DNA from: Dictyophora rubrovolvata
Taxonomy: Eukaryota > Basidiomycota > Agaricomycetes > Phallales > Phallaceae
DNA length: 64,000 nucleotides
Direction: 5' to 3'
Assembly: GCA_029959195.1 (NCBI GenBank)
Contig: CP114119.1
Coordinates: forward strand, 806,001 to 870,000
Below are positions 55,505-64,000 of this stretch, in pieces; position 1 is the stretch's first letter; each line of letters begins with the position of its first letter. The translations under genes and the position numbers were made by a program. The notes under the pieces are model-generated. The model had not been told where the DNA came from. It did not search any database and saw only the letters and a list, made by a program, of their open reading frames with translations.

Positions 55505-57034
55505 ATGGAAAAGGTCGACAATGCATTGGTCCTGGCTATAGTAAGTCCTAAAAGATACATCACTTCGACAATGTTCACAAGTTATGCTGTTAGGCTATTT
55601 GTATTGTCCGCAATAAACCCTCAGACCAATCACTGGCTTGTTAGTGCATTTCATAGAATTCTCCTCGTAGCATCAAATTAACACCAGCTTAGCATATATA
55701 CTTGATTTAAGAGAAAAATTCCCATTACAGCCTGAGGAGGTACCAACAAGAGAGGAACAAAACCAATGGAGGATACGCGCGTTGGCATTCGAGAAAGAAA
55801 ACGAATTTTTGAAGCTTCGGCTGCAGAAGCATGAGATAGGTGTGCAATACAAAAAAACCATTTCAAGGACACTGAGTCTGATGAACTACTAACAGAATTA
55901 TTGGCATCAAAATCGTCAAACCAGGTGGACAACTCTTCATCCTCACAGGCCCCCAAAAAAAGAAGAAAAGTCGAGACGAAGGCTGCTTTTCCTGATCCAG
56001 GCTCGTTGAGAGGATTATTGGATGAATTAGCCTCGGGTATGTCTTTTGCATGCATCTACATCTTCTAAAGCATATTGACTCTAGTGCTAACGTCAGGGCC
56101 CGGACTCCCCCTATTACAGGATTCGTTCGATATTCTAAGCTCCTTCCGTACATTGAAGAACGTCAACACAAACAGTATCTCAGAAACGCGAGAATTTAAC
56201 ACAGAAACAGTCTTGATTCCAAATGTAAAGAGGTCATTGAAGGCATTGGGAAAATTACTCGATGCTCTTCTGCTCAGGAACGAATCGAGTGGGTCTATTA
56301 TCGCTCGTTCTACAAGCATACACGTCGCAGACAAGTTTCGGGAGCTATTTCTTTCTCTTTTACGTTCGACACTTCCTTTGGCACCTCGCTGTACACTTTT
56401 ATCCGAAATTATGGAAGAACTTTGTTTTGGTATACTTAGGCCGGTTATCCAAGGATTTCATTTGACATCGGCGAGGATTTTCGAGCCATTGAGTAATAAT
56501 GGGAAGAACAAAGAGATAGAGGTAGACGTTCGTCCAAGCATGTTGCGCGTCATACAACAGCTGTTGGATTGTTTGCATAGTTTAAAAGAGGAGACGCGAG
56601 AAATACGGGAGTTTCTGGTCCTCGAGACCGCGAGAGAGATATCATCTTTGTGGGGAAAGAAGAGTGCCTCAGAAACAGTCGGGACACTAAACGAAGGACT
56701 GCAAAGACTGGCACGAAAGGACTCGTTGTGGTATCATTGTGCTGTCATAAACATCGCGCTGGAGGATCTGCCACAGAGGCCAATTGAGGACAACGATTCG
56801 ACAGTACTTTCGGAAATGGCTGCTGATCTCCTCTACAACCTTCCACGACTTTTTGAAGAAGAGGATCCAGTAGACGTCATGGCTCAAGGAATGATTCTTG
56901 CGATTGTTGAAAAAGCGTGGTTGAAGGGACTGTACAACTGCGAGAGAGAAGAGGAAGAGAACGCGAATGAAGAAAACAGCGAACGGACGGAAGAAAATTC
57001 TACGATTCACGAGTTTTCAAGTTCTTATCTATAA
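55505..57034 (+). CDS. MEI4/Rec24-like meiotic double-strand break protein (putative)
   Basis: Candidate homologue of Mei4 (Rec24 in fission yeast), a partner of Rec114 needed for Spo11-dependent breaks. Five exons (55505-55540, 55594-55643, 55688-55839, 55896-56036, 56085-57034) sum to 1329 nt, 442 aa. The joined N-terminus contains AIAICIVRNKPSDQS, a segment closely like the LALAIIRSKPAD block I recall from animal MEI4. It is followed by NQWRIRALAFEKENEFLKLR, matching the family's WKSKVEALEAE coiled segment. A nuclear-type basic patch (KKRRKVETK) and a long helical, Leu-rich C-terminal region follow. The two small first exons are inferred from phase and are essential to the resemblance. Length and domain order fit Mei4, but the C-terminal part was not recognised on its own. 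Confidence 0.6.
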
Positions 57035-57094
57035 ATTAATTCGTTCGGTCAGGATCTTTGCTTTGAGGAAGAAAAGCACCATCATCTCACCACC

Positions 57095-57367
57095 TCACGT
57101 GTAAAGCGAACTGTCATCCTCCGGGGTAGTAGCATTAACGTACGCGACCAAATCGACTTCCGCCTTGGTGACGTACTTCCAGGGTATCAAGATCATACCT
57201 ACGAATCGACCGCCTTGTTGACCTTGTCTGTATTCGTCCGCGTTTGTTAGAATGATATTCTTTTCTTTATCAGTACAAACGAGTGTCCCGACAAATACTC
57301 GACCGTCTTGAATGCCAACTTGCCACGTACAACCCAAAAGCTTTTTAAGTCTGTCGATAGACGTCAT
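57095..57367 (-). CDS. NAA38: LSM-domain NatC auxiliary subunit Naa38 (Lsmd1)
   Basis: Small Sm-like protein, an auxiliary subunit of the NatC N-terminal acetyltransferase. A single exon of 273 nt encodes 90 aa. It starts MTSIDRLKKLLGCTWQV and has the Sm1 pattern IQDGRVFVGTLVCTDKEKN with the IILTNADEY turn, then the Sm2-like strand GRFVGMILIPWKYV. The start at 57367 is the first ATG in frame; the frame stays open upstream but only with GTG. It is tail-to-tail with the MEI4-like gene (60 bp) and head-to-head with DPM1. Confidence 0.85.
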   Translation of the reverse strand: MTSIDRLKKLLGCTWQVGIQDGRVFVGTLVCTDKEKNIILTNADEYRQGQQGGRFVGMILIPWKYVTKAEVDLVAYVNATTPEDDSSLYT

Positions 57368-57464
57368 AAGTAAGAATGTCGTTGGTTGGTGATCGGTAGA
57401 CGGATGCACAGCGACGAGTCCCGAAGTCACGGTGCAACACGTCACACTCCTTACTTTTCGTTGT
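57368..57464. promoter_or_regulatory. 97-bp bidirectional promoter (NAA38 / DPM1)
   Basis: The NAA38 start (57367, minus) and the first DPM1 ATG (57465, plus) are 97 bp apart. If DPM1 starts at 57495 the shared space is 127 bp. No TATA element is visible. Confidence 0.6.
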
Positions 57465-58601
<1,137 letters not shown>

Positions 58602-59308
58602 ATTATGTTCCCCTGCATTCTCCTCTCCCTTCAACTAGATTCACTCAGCGAAAACTATATTCATAGCCCGTGAATTTCCTCCAGCAGGCTCAATATGGCG
58701 ATCCTCAGGCCTGTCCAAGATTTATTCTCCCGTCGGTTGATCCCTCTGCGCAGCTTTGGAAACAGGGGAATCCTCATCTTTCATTTTTGCATTTTTGCAT
58801 TTTTGCGTTTTTTTCCACTATGTATCGAACGGAAGGACATGGCCCGTGGTCTAGGGAGCTTAATGCCTTGTGCAAACTCGACAATCGGCTGTGTACGGGT
58901 CTGATGCAAGTCTGATGGGACCGTCCGAGAGCCACTTTTTTATAGACTGGAGCGGCTCCCGGCGAGCATCAGCGTGAGTTTCCCATTTTACGACAAATAA
59001 TTCGATATGCTTCGTGAATAACCAAGGCGATGCACTTGGATCCGCATTTCTTTCGAAGAAATCAAAACAGACCTCGAGTCCTTGCTGTATACACCGACCT
59101 GCCTACCAACGACGTACCGCCATTTGTCGATAAACGGGTATTTCACCCCGAGCAGTAAATAGATACTGCGCAAACCGTTCTTTGCTTATGGCTTGTTGTC
59201 ATTTGTTGAGCGCGGACTAATTACCTCATATCGAGCTAAGTAAGCGTCTGCCCTAATAGGTCATCGCCGTTTCCTTTTCTCTTAGAATTTTCGAGCATTT
59301 TCTTTTAG

Positions 59309-59315
59309 TATAAAA
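59309..59315 (+). promoter_or_regulatory. TATA-like box upstream of methyltransferase A
   Basis: TATAAAA about 194 bp before the start codon at 59509. If used, the 5' leader would be about 160 nt. Confidence 0.4.
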
Positions 59316-59345
59316 CAAGAGGTCTTTGTTCTGAGTACGAATTCT

Positions 59346-59474
59346 TAGTTGCCTTTTACGAACTGAGGAGTGAGTACATTATTCACTAATTACCGTTGAT
59401 ACGAATATCGACTTCTTGTAGACTCTATTATAGGTCAGTTAATTATACATTAGTTGTCTTTCACCAACTGAGGA
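59346..59474. repeat. 24-bp imperfect direct repeat in promoter/leader
   Basis: The words at 59346-59369 and 59451-59474 both follow TAGTTG-CTTT-AC-AACTGAGGA and differ at three positions. Their starts are 105 bp apart. A shorter word, ACTCTATTATA, also occurs twice nearby. Confidence 0.8.
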
Positions 59475-59508
59475 ACTCTATTATACTAGTCGTACTCTAT
59501 TCCTATTG

Positions 59509-61024
59509 ATGTCTGCACAACATCAGGCTACAACAGGGGGTGCTGGCTTCGCCTTTTCCCAACAAGCCTACGATCATATCAGTACCGTTTATCAAAAGGC
59601 TCTCGTATCTCATCATGAACATGCTCAAGTCGTACTCGATCGTCTTACTTCCTCGGTTTTGAAACCCCGATCTCGTATTTTGGATGTGGGTTGCGGAACG
59701 GGTAGACCCGTTACAGCTCATTTTGCTGACCATGGACACGACGTCCTCGGCGTAGACCATTCGGCTGGTATGCTCAGCCAAGCTCTCGCCAATGTTCCCA
59801 ATGCAAAATTCTTGCAAGTCGATATGACTTCCTGGGAACCCTCCGACCCCGGTTCATACGACCTGGCAATCGCATCTCATTGTTTGTACAACCTGTCTAT
59901 TGCTCAAATCAAGTCTTTGATATATAAACTTTCGCGATGGATTAAAAAGGACGGTCTCGTTGTCATCGGCATGTCCTATAACCAAGGAACTTTGGACAGC
60001 CGCGGTGCAAAGTTCGATGAAAACGGCTGGTCAGAAGGTTTTCGTAATACTTTTCTCGGATACGACTTTTACGATGCCACGTTCGGAAATGAAACCGCGT
60101 GGGTCGAGTTAATAAAGACTACGGGTTTGGAGATCGTCGAGGTTGATCGCGCGATTTGCACGAAAGCGAACAATCCTGATCCAGATCAACAATTTTATAT
60201 TACGTCGAAAAGAGTTCAGGATAACCCGCTTTTGGGACCGTTCCCTATTCCTAACGAGTTTGGTGGTCCTCTGAAGCTTCGGCCCGGTCCTTGGGCTGAG
60301 TTGGCGGCCAAACTCGATGCGGACGCTGTCAGAGGGGTTACATTCAAAGCGTTACTCCAACAACCTAGCTGTCGCAAAGTTCTTTACTTTTCTGAATCAA
60401 TCACTCCTCTTCCCCCAAGTAAGTTTATAGAAAGTATTACCAGATTATGTATTCTCTTTGTTTAACATTACGTTTCCAGTTCCCAAGGAGTTCAACATTG
60501 AAATACATCAGACGTTAGATCTGCCTTCTCCTGACATCGAACTCGGTTCCTATGACGGAATTATGCTCGGTGCCGTCCTTCAATCTGTATCTTCACCTGA
60601 AGATTACCTCGACCGTGCACTTCGAGCACTCTCGCCGACTGGTCCTGCTAAAATTCTTGTCATCCAGGCGGCTCCTGATAACGAATTAATGAACATTTTC
60701 AACCAGACCTTCGAGGGACTCGATTTTCCACATGTACATCAGGGTTATATCCTAAGAGAAGCGGAGAAGAAATGCAAAGCTGCTGGACTCCAGAAGGTAG
60801 AGTATTCGTATATCAGGAGTGCTGTTAACTTTGGCACTGTTGAAGGCGAGGAGAAGATTGGGGCCGTGGCGCAGCTTCTTTCTAGAGTTTTGACGGATGA
60901 TGCGAGTGTTCAGGCACAGTTTGAAGGGCGTTTGAGGAAACTTTTGAAGATTCAGTTTTTGTTCAAGTCGAATGGGGAGATTGCATCTCAAGCGGTTCTT
61001 CTCGTTGCAGAACGCGAAACTTGA
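59509..61024 (+). CDS. SAM-dependent methyltransferase with C-terminal methyltransferase-like half (paralogue A)
   Basis: Class I SAM methyltransferase of unknown substrate. Two exons (59509-60418, 60480-61024) sum to 1455 nt, 484 aa. Motif I is RILDVGCGTG at residues 56-65, followed by VLGVDHSAGMLSQA, FLQVDMTSWEP and YDLAIASHCLYNLS, ending the first half with WIKKDGLVVIGMS. After the intron the second half shows SYDGIMLGAVLQSVSSPEDY, LSPTGPAKILVIQAA and AEKKCKAAGLQKVEY, a pattern like the late part of a methyltransferase fold but without a motif I. This resembles the degenerate fold of anamorsin. A close paralogue follows in tandem. The ATG at 59509 directly precedes SAQHQ. Confidence 0.85.
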
Positions 61025-61620
61025 GTGAGAAGGACTTGGATTGGTTGATCGAGGACATTACAACATTAAAATACCAACAGAAGAAATGAAACCATGAATG
61101 TATTTTAGATATATCGGATATGCTCTACATGTGATTAGGACATGTTCAAATAAACACAAGGTTACCCTTATTCTATACTATTTGAAGTCGGAGCTGGAAC
61201 CGACTTGTAACTAGAACTTCAAGACAGGACATCCAATTACTAGTATATATTTTATCTTTTTCCTAATTGCAATAACTGAAATATTCATATTTAGTTACAC
61301 CTAGGCTGAACTTCCTCACCAAGTCGAGAAGCATGCAGGTGTGAAAATTTCTCTCGGATTTTCAACTTCATCTAAACACGAACCCCATTGGCAACGACAG
61401 CGCTCATTTATGAATTCATTCATACATATTCCTCGTTTACGTTCAGTATTTGCATAACTAGTCCATTCAAGTGATCGACCGATCCTGTTTTGGTCAGTTT
61501 GGGGAGTATCCAACGCCGCCCAGTCCAAAAGAGACATGCAAAATATGAACGCTTCGTAGAATACAAAAATCTCCCAACACTATACCATAAGCAGCAAATT
61601 CCCTCTCCCTATCCCACTTT
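61025..61620. other. Intergenic region between the tandem methyltransferases
   Basis: 596 bp. It does not share the 24-bp direct repeat found upstream of paralogue A, as far as I can see. No gene-like frame. Confidence 0.5.
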
Positions 61621-63167
61621 ATGTCTGCAACGCAGGGAAGCGGCTATGTCTTCTCCCAACAAGTCTACGATACCATCTGCACAGTCTACCACGACTTTGT
61701 ACTTCCCCACAATGAACACGCTCAAAACGTACTTGACCGTCTCTCTTATCACGGACATCTCAAACCACACTCTCGCGTGCTCGAAGTAGGGTGTGGACCT
61801 GGCAAACCTATAACAGCCTTTTTTTCTAATAACGGACATAACGTTACCGCCATAGATGCTTCGTCTGGCATGCTCGATATCGCTCGCAAGAATGCTCCCT
61901 ACGCGAAATTTCTGCAGGCTGATATGACGTCTTGGGAGCCGTCCGAGTCTGGTATCGAGACTCCTTGTTATGACGTGATTGTCGCCTCCCATTGTCTGTA
62001 TAGCATGTCGGTATCCCAGGTCAGATCGTTGTTCTACAAATTCACTCGTTGGGTTAAGAAAGATGGGATAGTTGTTATCGGCATGTCTTATAACCAAGGC
62101 AATTTGAGAAGAAACAATCGCGAGCTTGACGAGCGCGGTTGGGCCGAAGGTATAACGATTAATTTTCTCGGATACCAGTTCGAAGATTCCTCGTGTGGGC
62201 GGGCAGATGCATGGGTTGATTTAATCAAGTCCACGGGGTTGGAAATCGTTGATGTGGACAGTAGTATGCTTTACAGAGCGGATGAATCCGATCCGGACGT
62301 GCAGTTTTATATTACAGCAAAGAGGGTTCAGGAGAATTCTTTTTTTGGACCGTTTCCTATTCCTAACACGATCGGCGGTGGTATTCCTTCAAAGTTTCGA
62401 GGAGATGTCGATGCTTGGGTTGAGTTGAGAGGAAAACTGGATACGGTTAAACTTAAAGAGGCTATACTCGATGCCTTGATTCAAAAACCCAAGTGTAACA
62501 GCGTACTTTCCGTGGCAGGCCAAATTACTCCGGGTAAGTTTTTTTTTTTGATATATTCGAATCCTTCTTCGTATTCAACGTTCTGCCACACGCAGTTGTC
62601 GAAGAATCAAGCGTTAGAATACAGCAAATACCAGAATTACCTTCTCCTGACATTCAACTCGCCTCTTTTGACGGTGTTTTACTCGGCGATGGCGTTCTCT
62701 GTACTGCTTCTTCACCTGAAGATTATCTCGATAATGCAATACAGGCAATCACACCGACCGGTCCTGCTAAAATCATCATTGTCGAATGTGCCCCCGATAA
62801 CGAATTAATGAACATGCTAAAGGACGCTTCTAAAGGTCTCGATTGCGATATTCCACTCGGGCATTACAGTGGTTATTTATTACAAGAGGCCGAAAAGAAA
62901 TGCAAAGCATGTGGACTGGGAAAAATAAAATATTTGCATGCTGGATGTACTCTTAATTTTGGTGTTGCTCTTGAGGGAGAGGAGAGGATTGCGTCTGCGG
63001 CACGTTTGCTATCTCGGGTGTGCACTGACAATGTTGACGTTCAGGCAGAATTAGAAGGACGGTTTAAGGAGCTTTTGAAAATTCAGTTTTTGTTTAGACC
63101 TCTGGGGGAGATATTTACTCAGATGGTTGTTCTTGTTGCTGAACGGGAAGCGATTAGCTCGCATTGA
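61621..63167 (+). CDS. SAM-dependent methyltransferase with C-terminal methyltransferase-like half (paralogue B)
   Basis: Tandem paralogue of the gene at 59509. Two exons (61621-62533, 62596-63167) sum to 1485 nt, 494 aa, and the intron lies at the same place and phase as in paralogue A. Motif I is RVLEVGCGPG, with VTAIDASSGMLDIA, FLQADMTSWEP, YDVIVASHCLYSMS and WVKKDGIVVIGMSYNQGN. The second half again lacks motif I (SFDGVLLGDGVLCTASSPED, AEKKCKACGLGKIKY) and ends QMVVLVAEREAISSH. Both copies look intact, so both are probably used. The substrate is unknown; nothing nearby makes a clear biosynthetic cluster. Confidence 0.85.
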
Positions 63168-63875
63168 TGAAAAACAGTGTAGTCGGGAAGAGATCAAGAA
63201 ATATTTCTTGGAATATTAGTTACTAGTGGTTGTTTATGCTTTATTTGTACAAATAAGAAAAATATGCAAAGACAGGAATGAAGCTTTCAGCTTGTCTATA
63301 TTCAAGCAAGAGAGTCGAGACTCTGAGCCCAAATAATAAGTTTCCCGCTTTCTGGACTAAAGTGAGTTTTACAGGGTGGCATCGCTGTGCTCGACCACTT
63401 CGTGTGTAATACATTCAGAATATGTCTTCGGCTTCGCGCCATTTTTTATGCGCTCTACGATTCCGAGAACTACGTAATCATTCTGGAACTGAGCAGTGAT
63501 TGGATGTGTTTGAAGGTGCTCCTAACCAGTCGCGTGAGATGAGACGGGCACAGTCTTATTTGATCGCGACGGTCTATGGTAGGTCCATATGCGAATGAAG
63601 AATGAAGAAGCAGGTTGTGAACACAGCCCTGTGAGGTAGAGACAGCTTGAACTCTGTGCAAAAAAACCATCTTCGATGTCTTTGTTATTGTTGTTGATAT
63701 ATCTTCAGCTTCAGGGAAGAGCGTCAATATCTATGACCGTCGTGTCGTTGTTATTATGAGACTAGCACTGAAGGGTTGTCTGACGATTCGCTAACAGTGT
63801 TCTCGTCATCATTGATCTCCACTGTACAACTAGAATCATACTGAGCAAATGATTGACGAGTGATACTCAATTTAC
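63168..63875. other. Right-end intergenic sequence
   Basis: About 700 bp downstream of the methyltransferase pair. An open minus-strand frame at 63470-63727 has no recognisable features. Confidence 0.45.
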
Positions 63876-64000
63876 TCACAATTCGGACAGGGGTTGGAGC
63901 GGGTGTGAAAGTTTTCCTTCTAACAACATTTCGTCGACTTTTTTTTGATCGAATATACGCTTAGACACAAGGGTAAAATCCGTCCATTCCACAGGCTTCA
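63876..64000 (-). CDS. Possible C-terminal end of a gene running off the window
   Basis: On the minus strand the window end is open and reads KPVEWTDFTLVSKRIFDQ and then KKVDEMLLEGKLSHPLQP before a TGA at 63876-63878. The composition looks like real protein. A GTGAGT donor overlaps the stop, so the gene may continue through an intron instead of ending here. I do not recognise the product. Confidence 0.3.
   Translation of the reverse strand, partial: KPVEWTDFTLVSKRIFDQKKVDEMLLEGKLSHPLQPLSEL

Larger units (their letters stand above)
58602..59508. other. Intergenic region upstream of methyltransferase A
   Basis: 907 bp. It contains a short (GCATTTTT)n-like run at about 58783-58815, a TATA-like box at 59309 and a 24-bp imperfect direct repeat. 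No gene-like frame is seen. Confidence 0.55.

Noticed and set aside
57432-57464. Upstream start for DPM1
   Set aside because: The frame begins there only with GTG; the first ATG is at 57465.

Overview
The window reads as nuclear DNA of a filamentous basidiomycete, most likely Agaricomycotina. Genes are close together on both strands. Most are split by many GT-AG introns of about 45-65 nt, and families typical of Dikarya are present: Chs7, a Pho80-like cyclin, Spo22/Zip4, a Skt5-like SEL1 protein and Get2. I built gene models by joining exons by eye. Where exons were summed, their lengths keep one reading frame, except in one mitoribosomal gene.

Layout. 0.5-12.4 kb, all plus strand: a short-chain dehydrogenase, VPS35 (retromer), a secreted M28 zinc peptidase, a mitochondrial-type glutamyl-tRNA synthetase and UTP18 (small-subunit processome). 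12.4-27.5 kb, all minus strand: a P-loop kinase of the Yfh7/uridine kinase group, the long meiotic gene SPO22/ZIP4, a Pho80-like cyclin and CHS7 (chitin synthase export chaperone). A 3.4 kb gene-free stretch lies between SPO22 and the cyclin. 27.5-35.8 kb: 8.3 kb with no recognisable gene; only its last 2 kb holds a weak candidate multi-exon gene of unknown function. 35.8-47.7 kb: branched-chain aminotransferase (minus), an AGE2-type ArfGAP (plus), leukotriene A4 hydrolase (minus), an F-box protein (plus), an intradiol dioxygenase (plus), a GET2-like protein (plus) and a mitoribosomal L51/S25 protein (minus). 47.8-58.6 kb: PRP16, a SEL1-repeat Skt5-like protein and a MEI4-like gene (all plus), NAA38 (minus) and DPM1 (plus). 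59.5-63.2 kb: two tandem paralogous SAM-dependent methyltransferases, each followed by a second methyltransferase-like half.

Most genes are housekeeping and do not form one pathway. Small themes recur. Meiotic recombination appears twice (SPO22/ZIP4 and the MEI4-like gene). Chitin synthase control appears twice (CHS7 and the SEL1/Skt5-like gene). Ribosome and RNA processing appears in UTP18, PRP16, EARS2 and the mitoribosomal gene. Two very short head-to-head promoters (103 bp and 97 bp) pair genes whose products act in different compartments. The least expected items are the MEI4-like gene, the bimodular methyltransferase pair and the long gene-poor block. I saw no rRNA, convincing tRNA, CRISPR array or intact transposable element.
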